Source of the DNA: an uncultured Oscillospiraceae bacterium
GTDB taxonomy: Bacteria; Bacillota; Clostridia; Oscillospirales; Oscillospiraceae
Reading direction: 5' to 3'
Length of the DNA: 64,000 nucleotides
NCBI GenBank assembly: GCA_949841465.1
Contig: CATKZW010000007.1
Coordinates: forward strand, 21,991 to 85,990
The notes under the pieces are model-generated. The model searched no databases. It saw nothing but the letters and a program-made list of their open reading frames with translations, and had not been told where the DNA came from. Made by a program: the position numbers and the translations under genes. Below are positions 1-7,425 of this stretch, piece by piece (position 1 is the stretch's first letter; every line of letters starts with the position of its first letter).

Positions 1-6
1 TGTCAT
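1..6 (-). CDS. dctM: TRAP transporter large permease (DctM), first two codons only
   Basis: An ATG on the minus strand (4-6) overlaps the TGA of the DctQ gene in an ATGA junction and continues off the left edge of the window. In TRAP systems the large 12-helix permease DctM normally follows DctQ with such coupling, so this is inferred to be dctM. Only two codons (Met-Thr) are visible, so the call rests on context. Confidence 0.5.
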
Positions 7-500
7 GCCTCAGCACCCCCTTCCTTCCATTCGGCAAGCCTCTCGGCAATACACTCCACCGCCGCCACAATGAGCAGCCCGCCGCCTACCAGCACCGGCC
101 AGTAGCGGAAGGACTCGTCAAAGCCGATGACCGACTGGACAAAGCCCGTATTGGCGGCCTGGGACATCCGCCCCAGCCAGATCATGACAACGCCGGCCGC
201 CACGCCCACGATATCCTGAAACAGAAGCAGACGCTCCATTCCGCGCTGGCTGAGCATCTGGTCAACCAGGTTGATCAGCAGGTGCTCCCGGTTGATCCAG
301 CCCACGCTGACGCCGAGGCCCATGATCCAGAGCATACTGATGACGGTGATGTCTTCCGTGTAGGTAAAGCTGGCGCTGGTCAGATAACGCACGACGACAT
401 TGACCACGTTGATAACCAGGATGACTGTGCAAAGCACTGCGCAGATTGAGACCAGCGCGTCAGTAAAGAGCTTTTTAAATCGTTTCAGTGCAGTTAACAT
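3..500 (-). CDS. dctQ: TRAP transporter small permease (DctQ family)
   Basis: A 165-residue protein with four hydrophobic segments (about residues 15-37, 45-65, 85-107 and 130-150), the size and layout of DctQ subunits. It holds the conserved-looking stretch SVGWINREHLLINL in the helix 2-3 region. DctQ pairs with DctM to form the membrane part of a secondary, ion-driven solute importer. The start is ATG at 500, preceded by GGAGG; a longer upstream reading would run into the spacer and lacks a site. It follows dctP by 76 bases and overlaps dctM by 4. The solute cannot be told from the sequence, but neighbouring hydrolase and dehydrogenase genes suggest an organic or hydroxy acid. Confidence 0.88.
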   Translation of the reverse strand: MLTALKRFKKLFTDALVSICAVLCTVILVINVVNVVVRYLTSASFTYTEDITVISMLWIMGLGVSVGWINREHLLINLVDQMLSQRGMERLLLFQDIVGVAAGVVMIWLGRMSQAANTGFVQSVIGFDESFRYWPVLVGGGLLIVAAVECIAERLAEWKEGGAEA

Positions 501-532
501 ATTGCATCCTCCGCGTAAAGTCTGTAGCGGGA

Positions 533-568
533 GGGCGCACCCCGCGCCACGCCGCGCAGGGCGCGCCC
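533..568 (-). promoter_or_regulatory. GC-rich hairpin between dctP and dctQ
   Basis: GGGCGC at 533-538 can pair with GCGCCC at 563-568, with further GC pairing inside. No T-run follows, so it is not a clear terminator. A hairpin here would let the binding protein be made in excess over the permeases, as is common for binding-protein-dependent operons. The role is inferred. Confidence 0.4.
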
Positions 569-576
569 CTGTGTCC

Positions 577-1698
577 TCACTTTTGGTAGAGCGCCTGAAT
601 CTCCTCATACAAGCCGGTGCGGAAGTATTTGCCGTCGAACTCGCTGAGAACAATATTGGTGAAGAATTCCTTCCATTCGTCGTAGTCAAACTCCACGATG
701 GTGCCGCCGTTGTCGATCACCGCCTGCTTCGCCTCGGAATACTTGCTCAGATACGCCTCGCTGCAGGCGTCGCAGGCGTCTGCCAGGGCCTCCTTCCACC
801 AGCCGCGCTCCTGCTCGTTCATCTTGTTCCAAGTTATCTCGGACATATAGGCCATCAGGCACTGGCGGATATAATCGATCTCCGTGTAATAAGGGCACAC
901 CTCATAGATTTTCAGGCTGCCGGAACCCACGATGTCGTTCTCCTGCGCGTCGGCCACACCGGTATCCAGGGCGGAGTACATCTCGGTGGCGGCAATCTGC
1001 ATGGGGGACGCGCCGGCCTGGGTCCAAACCCGGATCTGCACGTCAGATTCGGGCACGCGGATCTTCAGGCCCGCCACATCGCCGGGATGGACAATCTCGC
1101 GGGTGCTTGTCAGGATGCGGGGCAACTGATGGCCGTACAGCCCGGCGTAAACGATGCCGTTGTTTGCCCGCAAGGCCTCCGTCATCTGGGCCCACAGCTC
1201 GGACTCCAGGAAGATGTCCATGTGCTCGTCATTGTCAAACACGAAGGGCATGGCCACGGCGTAGAAGTCCTCCGTCCCCGTCAGGTTGGTGGCCACGTCG
1301 AAGCCGGAGATGAAAGCATCCAGCGTGCCCGCCTTGAGCTGGGCAAAGTGCTGCACCGTAGATCCATAGACGCCGCCCATGACCAGCTCAAAGCCCATGG
1401 TGCCGCCGGACAGCTCCATCAGCCGCTCGTTGAGCACCTGATGCGCCCGGACAAAGCCGTTGGTGGGGTCGGTGGTGTTGGGGGCGGTGCAGCCGGCGGT
1501 GATGATATAAGGGCTGCCCGAGGTGCCGCCCAGACCGGGGCCGTAGTTTCCGGCCGGCTCCTCGCTCGGGGCGGGAGCCTCCGATTTCTGCGCCGGAGCG
1601 GACGACGGCGGGGAAGACGGTCCGGCGGCGGCTGGAGCGCACGCGGCCAGCGACAGCGTCATCACGGCGGCAAGAAGCAATGCGATCCTTTTCTTCAT
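577..1698 (-). CDS. dctP: TRAP transporter substrate-binding lipoprotein (DctP family)
   Basis: A 373-residue exported solute receptor. Residues 1-20 form a lipoprotein signal peptide with a lipobox ending at Cys20 (LSLAAC), followed by a Pro/Ser/Ala linker to about residue 55. The body has the DctP pattern: PTNGFVRAHQVLNERLMELSGG near the start, FDVATNLTGTEDFYAVAMPFVF in the middle, and LKIRVPESDVQIRVWTQAGA and ATEMYSALDTGVADAQEN, the region with the usual carboxylate-binding Arg. The start is ATG at 1698 behind AGGAGG. It captures the solute outside the membrane and passes it to DctQM. It lies in the LacI-linked operon after the small unknown ORF. Confidence 0.93.
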   Translation of the reverse strand: MKKRIALLLAAVMTLSLAACAPAAAGPSSPPSSAPAQKSEAPAPSEEPAGNYGPGLGGTSGSPYIITAGCTAPNTTDPTNGFVRAHQVLNERLMELSGGTMGFELVMGGVYGSTVQHFAQLKAGTLDAFISGFDVATNLTGTEDFYAVAMPFVFDNDEHMDIFLESELWAQMTEALRANNGIVYAGLYGHQLPRILTSTREIVHPGDVAGLKIRVPESDVQIRVWTQAGASPMQIAATEMYSALDTGVADAQENDIVGSGSLKIYEVCPYYTEIDYIRQCLMAYMSEITWNKMNEQERGWWKEALADACDACSEAYLSKYSEAKQAVIDNGGTIVEFDYDEWKEFFTNIVLSEFDGKYFRTGLYEEIQALYQK

Positions 1699-1731
1699 GT
1701 TTGTTTCCTCCTATTTTTGTTTTTTGGTGGA

Positions 1732-1962
1732 TTACTTCAGGTCTTTATCCCAGCCCAGCCATTCCTCAGTGCGGTTCAGCTTGTACATCAGGGGCCTGGC
1801 CTGAGCTTCGTCGATCTTTCGGATGATATCGAAGTCGCTGCCCTCGCGCAGGGCGGATGCCGCAAAGTCCTGGATTCCCACGATAGCGCCCAGCATACCG
1901 ATGGTGGGCATGGACATCATGGTAAACCCGAGATCGGCGCAGCCCCGGAAGGTGCGGCTCAT
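1732..1962 (-). CDS. small unknown ORF inside the TRAP operon, possibly a gene remnant
   Basis: A 76-residue reading frame with ATG at 1962 and AAGGA six bases upstream. It sits 46 bases after the cyclase gene and 33 bases before dctP. The sequence starts MSRTFRGCADLGFTMMSMP, has a hydrophobic glycine-rich stretch (GMLGAIVGIQDFAA), then a charged tail ending in LGWDKDLK. No family was recognised. It reads like an internal or C-terminal piece of a larger enzyme rather than a free-standing small protein, and the same frame is closed by a TGA 11 codons upstream of the ATG. It may be a real small subunit or the surviving end of a deleted gene. Confidence 0.45.
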   Translation of the reverse strand: MSRTFRGCADLGFTMMSMPTIGMLGAIVGIQDFAASALREGSDFDIIRKIDEAQARPLMYKLNRTEEWLGWDKDLK

Positions 1963-2008
1963 CTGTTCCTTAGTGGCATCCAGCGCACCGTTTCAGCGTT
2001 TGGCCCGT

Positions 2009-2692
2009 TCAGCAAAACCCTTCCAGGCCCTCGATGGCGTAAACGCGGACTGGGCAGGAATCCAGCCCCTTGATATAGAGCGGCGCAAAAGAGAGGAAGA
2101 AAGTGTCCCGCCTGAGTTCTTCCAGGTTGCAGAGAACCTCCAAAAAAGTGATGTTTTCCGCCATGCAGATGTCATGGAACGGCTTAACGTCTTCATTGCA
2201 GTTCTCAATGGAAACGCCGTCGCCGAACCCCACGCATTTGACCTTGTGGTCCACCATCCACTGGGCGGTCTCCCCGTTGACAAAGAGCCGCTGGTCGGCC
2301 TCCGTGTTGGTGGCAGAGGTGAAGGGGGTCAGCTTGTATTTGGAGTCCAGAATTACCACATCCCCCTCCCGAATTCTGCCCAATAGGGCCTTGTCCAGCA
2401 TCGAGGCTGTAATGTGGCTGTTTGGGGCGGCGTCATCCAGGCTGACATAGATCCCCCGCCCGATAAAGCTGGTAAGCGGCAGCGCGGCAGCGTCCGCCCA
2501 GTTATCGTCGTGATGGTAAGGGCATTCGCAGTGGGTGCCCAAGTGGCTCATCAGATCCATGATCGTGTGGTAGTCGGGGATCGGCCCGCCGGTGTTGAAC
2601 CGATACAGGTGGCAGCGGCGCGTCTCAGTGGCGGGGTCCAGGCGCTTGGTCAAATCTATAATGCGCAAGCCGTTCATCTCGTAAACACTCAT
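2009..2692 (-). CDS. cyclase / kynurenine formamidase-like metal hydrolase
   Basis: A 227-residue protein of the cyclase family (PF04199), which includes kynurenine formamidase and isatin hydrolase. The family metal-binding signature HxGTHxxxPxH is intact at residues 50-60 (HLGTH followed by CECPYH). IIDLTKRLDP near the N terminus and GRGIYVSLDD after the motif also fit. Members hydrolyse amide or lactone-like bonds with a divalent metal. The start ATG overlaps the TGA of the upstream dehydrogenase gene (ATGA), so translation is coupled. Together with the dehydrogenase and the TRAP importer it probably processes the imported acid. The exact substrate is unknown. Confidence 0.85.
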   Translation of the reverse strand: MSVYEMNGLRIIDLTKRLDPATETRRCHLYRFNTGGPIPDYHTIMDLMSHLGTHCECPYHHDDNWADAAALPLTSFIGRGIYVSLDDAAPNSHITASMLDKALLGRIREGDVVILDSKYKLTPFTSATNTEADQRLFVNGETAQWMVDHKVKCVGFGDGVSIENCNEDVKPFHDICMAENITFLEVLCNLEELRRDTFFLSFAPLYIKGLDSCPVRVYAIEGLEGFC

Positions 2693-3624
2693 CTTCCGTC
2701 TCTCCTTACTTGTTCAGTTTTCTCCTCCAGTGCGTGGATTACATGGACGATGAACTCGTGGCAGGGCGCAGGAATCCCATTTCGGCGGCTCGCACGGACC
2801 ACGCTGCCGTTGATGGAGTCCACCTCGCTGCGCCGCCCGTCCCGCAAGTCCGCATAAATGCTGGTGAGCCCCCCGGCGCTGCGCTCGCAGAGCCTGCGCA
2901 CCGCGGTAAGCTGTTCATCCACATCAAAACCCATATGATCGCCGTTGGCTACCGCCACCGCCTCGCGAATGAGCGTTTCGCACACTGCCCAAGCGTGCTC
3001 GTTGCTTGAAATATAGCCAAGCGGCGTCTGAAGCGCACCGGTAAGCACGCTGGCAGAGGCATTGGTAAACAGCTTTTCCCAGATAAGCTTTTGAACGTTG
3101 GCGCTGCAAGTGGTCTCCAGCCCGCACGCCGTAAACGCATCCGCAATGAATTGGAGCCGGTCCGCATCCCCCTCCAGGCAGCCGATATGGCTTGCGCCGC
3201 CGCCGCCGTGCAGGACCTCTCCCGGGGCGATCATGGAGCTGTTGTGCAGGGTTGTCCCAATCACCACATGATCCCTCTTTGTAAACTCCAGAAGCGTGGA
3301 TTCGTGGCCGCTCCCGTTTTGCAGCGTCATTAGGAACGTGTCGGGGCCGATCAGGCCCAAGTTGCTCGACAGCGCACTGCGGCTGAACATGGATTTCACA
3401 AATACGATGATCAGATCCACCGGAGACATCCCCGTGGTATCGGTGCTGGCCGCAGGATAGAACGTGTCCGTCCGGCCATCCGCCTCCCGAATCCGCACGC
3501 CCTGCCGGTTAATCGTCTCTACCAGATCTCGGTTTATGTCAGCAAGGCAAACCTCGTTGCGCCGGCTCAGGTATCCGCCTACCAGCATCCCCATGGCGCC
3601 AGCGCCTAAAATCGCAATTCTCAA
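2689..3624 (-). CDS. ketopantoate reductase-family dehydrogenase (PanE/ApbA-like)
   Basis: A 311-residue NAD(P)-dependent reductase. The N terminus MRIAILGAGAMGML carries the GxGxxG nucleotide site (residues 7-12). LQNGSGHE and the helix with KLIWEKLFTNASAS match the 2-dehydropantoate 2-reductase catalytic-lysine region. Length is typical. Its place as first gene of a LacI-linked TRAP operon, away from pantothenate genes, argues that it acts on another 2-keto or hydroxy acid rather than in coenzyme A synthesis, so no panE symbol is given. It is the promoter-proximal gene; its promoter and operator lie at 3691-3737. Confidence 0.87.
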   Translation of the reverse strand: MRIAILGAGAMGMLVGGYLSRRNEVCLADINRDLVETINRQGVRIREADGRTDTFYPAASTDTTGMSPVDLIIVFVKSMFSRSALSSNLGLIGPDTFLMTLQNGSGHESTLLEFTKRDHVVIGTTLHNSSMIAPGEVLHGGGGASHIGCLEGDADRLQFIADAFTACGLETTCSANVQKLIWEKLFTNASASVLTGALQTPLGYISSNEHAWAVCETLIREAVAVANGDHMGFDVDEQLTAVRRLCERSAGGLTSIYADLRDGRRSEVDSINGSVVRASRRNGIPAPCHEFIVHVIHALEEKTEQVRRDGR

Positions 3625-3690
3625 AAGGGCATCTTCCTTTCAAACGATGTGGTAGCCAGGTCCTGCTAGTGCAGGCGCCCTTTAGCGGCA

Positions 3691-3702
3691 GCAATCGATT
3701 GC
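3691..3702 (-). promoter_or_regulatory. LacI-family operator (perfect 12-bp palindrome)
   Basis: GCAATCGATTGC is a perfect palindrome starting 6 bases downstream of the -10 box of the minus-strand promoter, so a bound repressor would cover the transcription start. The centre CG and arm length fit LacI/GalR-type sites. An 11/12 match recurs at 3852-3863. The LacI-family gene directly upstream is the obvious binder. Confidence 0.72.
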
Positions 3703-3708
3703 AATTAA

Positions 3709-3737
3709 TATATACCACTTTTTCACCCAGATTGCAA
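3709..3737 (-). promoter_or_regulatory. sigma-A promoter of the dehydrogenase-cyclase-TRAP operon
   Basis: On the minus strand TTGCAA (3732-3737) and TATATA (3709-3714) are separated by exactly 17 bases. Transcription would start near 3702, about 78 bases before the first start codon and on the operator palindrome. Confidence 0.75.
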
Positions 3738-3840
3738 CATCGTTTTCAGCCTCATGAGCATTTTTGTCGAATTGCTTATTTTTATCTATGTCTTTATGTG
3801 TATAATGACCAATATTCTCTTTGCATTCATGAAATAAAAT

Positions 3841-3874
3841 GATCGTCGAGTGCAATCGTTTGCACTCGACGATC
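3841..3874 (-). terminator. terminator hairpin of the lacI-type gene with an operator core in it
   Basis: Two perfect 15-bp arms (3841-3855 and 3860-3874) enclose the loop TCGT, 25 bases after the regulator's stop codon. On the minus strand the stem is followed by ATTTTATTT, as expected of an intrinsic terminator. The loop-proximal part reads GCAATCGTTTGC (3852-3863), one base off the operator at 3691-3702, so the DNA may also bind the repressor. Confidence 0.7.
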
Positions 3875-3898
3875 TGAAATTTATCCATTCTCAACTCT

Positions 3899-4891
3899 CT
3901 ATGTGCTCTCGCGTTCCACAATGCTGGTCAGCAGCATCGTCCGCTGATTTGTAGAATCGCCGTTGAGCACGTCCACCAGCTTGTGGGCGATGGTCACGCA
4001 GGAGTCGAAAATCATATTGTCAAGCGAGGTGAGCCTGGGAGTGCAGATTTCGGCATAGCTTGAATTGTCCACCCCGATGACGGCCACATCTCCGGGGATA
4101 GACCGCCCGCTCTTCTGGATGGCCCGCATAGCCCCGCAGGCGATGATATCCTGGCTGCAGATAAGCCCGTCCACCTCCGGATGTTCGGCGAGAAGCCGTT
4201 TCGCGGCCTCGTACCCGCCATTCTGGCTTCCCTCCACATCCCGGTAGATCCACAGGCCGGCTTCCTCCCTGCCCAATGCCGCCATGCCGCGGATGAAGCC
4301 CTCCGTTTTAAGGGCGCTGCTGGGCGTGGGCTGGTCCACGAAAAAGGCAATGGACCTCTTCCCCTTCCTGCCCAGCATGGCCACACAGTCAGCAATGCCC
4401 CAGCGCTCGTCGCTGAGGACGCCATATACATTGGGGAGATCGATAAAGCCGTTCATTATAAAAATGGGCGTATCCGGCAGGAATTGCTCAATGGCGACCT
4501 GAACCGCCGCAGTCCGAAAGGTGGAACCCATCAGCACCGCCGCTTCCGCCTGCCGCTGGCGCAGGAGCTGGATGCAGGCTGTCCGCTCTTCGTCGCTGTT
4601 GCCCGTATTCAGGATCATACAGAAGTAGTTGTGGCGCGCCAGCTCATTGGCAATATGATACGCGCCCCGGATATGATGCTGCGCCCGGATATCGGCAATC
4701 AGAACCCCCACCAGCTTGCTGTTACTGGTGACGAGGCCGCGGGCCGCTTCGTTTGGAACATAGTGATATTTCTCCAGGAGCTGCTGAATCTTCACACGCA
4801 TCTGCTTGTTTACGCCGGGCTTATTGTTGATCACGCGGGATACCGAGCTGGCGGACACACCTGCTTCCCGGGCGATTTCATAAATCGTCAT
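3899..4891 (-). CDS. LacI/GalR-family transcriptional regulator
   Basis: A 330-residue regulator. Residues 1-50 are the LacI helix-turn-helix and hinge (IYEIAREAGVSASSVSRVIN, then GVNKQMRVKIQQLLEKYHYVPN). The rest is a periplasmic-binding-protein-like effector domain with typical elements such as VGVLIADI, GLICSQDIIACGAMRAIQ and VIGVDNS. ATG at 4891 has AGGAGG seven bases upstream; the longer in-frame reading to 4957 adds residues foreign to the family. It is transcribed in the same direction as the TRAP operon and separated from it by a terminator and promoter. It is inferred to repress that operon and respond to its substrate. Confidence 0.92.
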   Translation of the reverse strand: MTIYEIAREAGVSASSVSRVINNKPGVNKQMRVKIQQLLEKYHYVPNEAARGLVTSNSKLVGVLIADIRAQHHIRGAYHIANELARHNYFCMILNTGNSDEERTACIQLLRQRQAEAAVLMGSTFRTAAVQVAIEQFLPDTPIFIMNGFIDLPNVYGVLSDERWGIADCVAMLGRKGKRSIAFFVDQPTPSSALKTEGFIRGMAALGREEAGLWIYRDVEGSQNGGYEAAKRLLAEHPEVDGLICSQDIIACGAMRAIQKSGRSIPGDVAVIGVDNSSYAEICTPRLTSLDNMIFDSCVTIAHKLVDVLNGDSTNQRTMLLTSIVEREST

Positions 4892-5270
4892 GGCAGTCCT
4901 CCTGACCTGCGGGTCTTTTCGCGCCCATCCGGCTTTTGGACGCAAAAGGATCCGCAAGAAATGATTTTAACATGTTTTTAAAGTTATCACAGCAGCTTAC
5001 CTGTTCAGCCGGTTTGCTGCGGCGTCATCATCATGCTGTCTCCCCTGCCGCAGCGCGCTTCCCTTTCCGAGCAATTTGCCTTCCTACTTATTATTTATAA
5101 CGCATTTTCAGTGTTTGCGCAAGCCCTTTGCGCTTTGGCGCCCATATTTTTTCCGGCGCCTCCTGCTGGGTGATCCGCAAGTACGGCCTGCGCAAGATCA
5201 GGTTCCATGATGGGAGTGTTATGGAAGCACTGATTTAATTTTCTCATGACAGAAAATATGATAGAATAAG
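4892..5270. other. intergenic region without a supported gene
   Basis: This stretch upstream of the lacI-type gene holds no convincing coding region on either strand. The only candidate (minus, ending at 5095) has no family likeness. A weak -10 like TAAAAT is visible on the minus strand near 4970 for the regulator, without a good -35. No copy of the GCAATCG operator was found here. Confidence 0.5.
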
Positions 5271-5326
5271 GGAGAAGGGGGCGCAGGAAATGAAACAGGA
5301 AAGTTTCAGTGATATGCAAAAACACC

Positions 5327-5355
5327 TTGCGCCCTGCGCTCAAATGGTGTAGAAT
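5327..5355 (+). promoter_or_regulatory. candidate promoter of a structured RNA
   Basis: TTGCGC (5327-5332) and TAGAAT (5350-5355) are spaced by 17 bases on the plus strand. A transcript from about 5362 would run through three hairpins and carries no obvious reading frame. Confidence 0.45.
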
Positions 5356-5361
5356 AGGGGC

Positions 5362-5460
5362 ACCGAGGCAAATAAAGGCAGGGCGTGAAGTGTCGTCACC
5401 ACCTCACGCCCCTATGCGGGAGCGCATACCTCCCACACAATAGCAATATGCTACGCCAAC
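5362..5460 (+). ncRNA. candidate small structured RNA with three consecutive hairpins
   Basis: Downstream of a promoter-like pair three stem-loops follow closely. GGGCGTGA (5381-5388) pairs with TCACGCCC (5404-5411), extended by a GTG/CAC inner stem; TATGCG (5413-5418) pairs with CGCATA (5423-5428); TAGCA (5441-5445) pairs with TGCTA (5449-5453). Just upstream, 5279-5333 can form another long stem (GGGCGCAGG with CCTTGCGCCC) enclosing GAAAC/GTTTC. No coding region fits. The layout resembles small regulatory or type I antitoxin-like RNAs, but the class was not recognised. Confidence 0.35.
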
Positions 5461-5657
5461 CCCCATTATAGCGGAAATCCCGCCGTTTTACAAGGGGGCA
5501 TGTGTCTGTGTATATCTGCGGTGTGGGGTTTTAAATCCCGCGCCGCTTTGTGTTTGCCTCGATGGGAAGGCCCGCCGGGGGCCGGGAAGGGAAGTACCAC
5601 CCCCTGGGGCCGTACCATTGAGAAAGCCAGCAACCATATAAAAAAGGAGAGAACAAC

Positions 5658-7295
5658 ATGAGGAAAAAACTGTTTTCCCTGGCGCTGGCCCTGGCGCTCT
5701 GCCTGGGCCTGACTGTCCCGGCGTTCGCGGCGGAGGTGAAGATCGTCCAACTCCCCGCCCCCATTGTGGAGGAATACGAGGGTAAGGTAAAGTATAGCAC
5801 AGATAACTTCTACGAGGGCCTTGCGCGGCTGTGGGTATATGAGAAAGATGGGACAAAGACAGGCTATATCGACAAGACGGGTAAGGTGGTGATTCCCGCT
5901 GAATATGGCTCGGCTTGGGAATTCTCCGAGGGCTTGGCGGCGGTAGAGAAGGACGGCAAAATTGGTGTTATCGACAAGACCGGAAAGACAGTGATCCCCT
6001 TCCAATATTCCTGGGCTGAATATTTGTGGCCTGATGGTTCCTCCTCGATGTTCAAACCTTTGGCGGAGTTCCACGAGGGCTTGGCGACAGTGCTGAAGGA
6101 CGGAAAATATGGCTACATTGACAAAACCGGCAAGGAGGTAATTCCCCGCCAGTATCAAACAGCGAAGTCTTTTTCCGAGGGCCTTGCGGCGGTGCAGAAG
6201 GACGGCAAATGGGGCTTTATCGACAAAACCGGCAAGGTGGTCATCCCCTTCCAGTATGGCGACGCTGTTTCCTTCTCCGAGGGCCTTGCGGCGGTGCAGA
6301 AAAACGGAAAATGGAGCTATATTGACAAGACCGGCAAGGAGTTCCTTTCCGTCTCGTATGATGACGTTTATTCCTTCTCCGAGGGCTTGGCGGCGGTGAA
6401 GGAGGACGGCAAATGGGGCTATATTGACAGGACCGGCAAGCTGGTCATCCCCTGCAGGTACGAAGCGTACGCGAACTCCTTCTCCGGGGGCTTCGCGATA
6501 GTATCTGATTGGTATAACGATGAGCAAGCCTCCAAGCCTCAGAAGCGCCCTATGGCCGGCATCATTGACAAAACCGGCAAGGAGGTGGTTCCGCCCGAGG
6601 TGCATACGGAAAACGGCGCGGAATATATCCTTTTATATGGCGGCAGAAGTTCCTATTTCTGCAACGGCATTGCGCAGTTGTTGAACTTTTGTGTAAACGG
6701 CAGTGAGGATAAATCTATCGCCTATGGGGACACTTCTGTGGCTTATTTTGCCATCACCGTAGACGCCAAGGTCGCCGACTGGGCGCGGGAGCAGGTGGAC
6801 AGCGCGGCGCTCAAGGGCCTCATGCCGGACAGCCTGGGGGATGATTTCACGGTGAACATCACCCGCGCCCAGTTCGCGGCTGTAGCCGTGGAGCTGTACG
6901 AGGCCATGAGCGGCGAGGAGGCCCCCGCCCCCGGCGGCAGCCCCTTCTCCGACACCGACGACCCCGCTGTCATCCAGGCCAACGCCCTGGGTATTGTGGA
7001 CGGCAAGGGCGACGGGAAGTTTGCCCCTGACGATTTGGTGACCCGCCAGGAGGCCGCGCTGATGCTGTCCCGCGTATATACCAGGCTGGGCGGCGAGATT
7101 CCCAAGGTAGAGGCCACCACCTTTGCCGATAATGACAAGGTGGCGGGCTGGGCCATGGACGCGGTGGCGTTCATGTCGGATAACAAGATCGTAAACGGCA
7201 AGGGGGACAACAAGTTCGACCCCCTGGGCAGCGCCAGCGTCCAGGAGGCCATGGTGATCGCCCTGCGGATGTTTGAGAATTTGGACGTGGAGTAA
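5658..7295 (+). CDS. secreted WG-repeat protein with C-terminal SLH domains
   Basis: A 545-residue exported protein. Residues 1-25 are a signal peptide (cleavage after AFA). Residues about 35-330 contain about seven to eight WG-type repeats of roughly 35 residues, each like KDGKWGFIDKTGKVVIPFQY followed by FSEGLAAV. From about residue 365 the protein has SLH-type modules (TRAQFAAVAVELYEAMSG, VTRQEAALMLSRVYTRLG, SVQEAMVIALRMFENL) that anchor proteins to secondary cell-wall polymers. The start has AAGGAG upstream. It is a single gene between an RNA candidate and a terminator. The repeats are near-identical at DNA level, so copy number may vary between strains. The ligand is unknown. Confidence 0.88.
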   Translation: MRKKLFSLALALALCLGLTVPAFAAEVKIVQLPAPIVEEYEGKVKYSTDNFYEGLARLWVYEKDGTKTGYIDKTGKVVIPAEYGSAWEFSEGLAAVEKDGKIGVIDKTGKTVIPFQYSWAEYLWPDGSSSMFKPLAEFHEGLATVLKDGKYGYIDKTGKEVIPRQYQTAKSFSEGLAAVQKDGKWGFIDKTGKVVIPFQYGDAVSFSEGLAAVQKNGKWSYIDKTGKEFLSVSYDDVYSFSEGLAAVKEDGKWGYIDRTGKLVIPCRYEAYANSFSGGFAIVSDWYNDEQASKPQKRPMAGIIDKTGKEVVPPEVHTENGAEYILLYGGRSSYFCNGIAQLLNFCVNGSEDKSIAYGDTSVAYFAITVDAKVADWAREQVDSAALKGLMPDSLGDDFTVNITRAQFAAVAVELYEAMSGEEAPAPGGSPFSDTDDPAVIQANALGIVDGKGDGKFAPDDLVTRQEAALMLSRVYTRLGGEIPKVEATTFADNDKVAGWAMDAVAFMSDNKIVNGKGDNKFDPLGSASVQEAMVIALRMFENLDVE

Positions 7296-7340
7296 ACCGG
7301 GCCTTGGCCCGTGAGCGATTTGGAAAACAGGCAGAAAAAA

Positions 7341-7376
7341 GGGGAGCGTCAGCTTGCGGGCCGGCGCTCCCCTTTT
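7341..7376 (+). terminator. intrinsic terminator after the WG/SLH gene
   Basis: GGGGAGCG (7341-7348) pairs with CGCTCCCC (7365-7372), followed by TTTTATT. On the minus strand the stem is followed by TTTTTT, so it may also serve the convergent WYL gene. Confidence 0.75.
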
Positions 7377-7425
7377 ATTCCAGTTGCCGCGCTGCCCCTG
7401 TTCACGGTGCGCGGCTTCGCGCTTT

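Noticed and set aside
400..2073. A 557-codon plus-strand frame over dctP
   Set aside because: It is antisense to dctP, which has a lipoprotein signal and the DctP family pattern; no domain is visible in the plus-strand product.
3682..3921. A 79-codon minus-strand frame between the dehydrogenase and LacI-type genes
   Set aside because: It runs through a terminator hairpin, a promoter and an operator, has no family likeness, and begins inside the regulator gene.
6180..6430. Near-identical repeat units considered as a CRISPR-like or satellite repeat
   Set aside because: The repeats are in frame, of about 105-120 bases, and encode WG modules; there are no spacers or cas genes.
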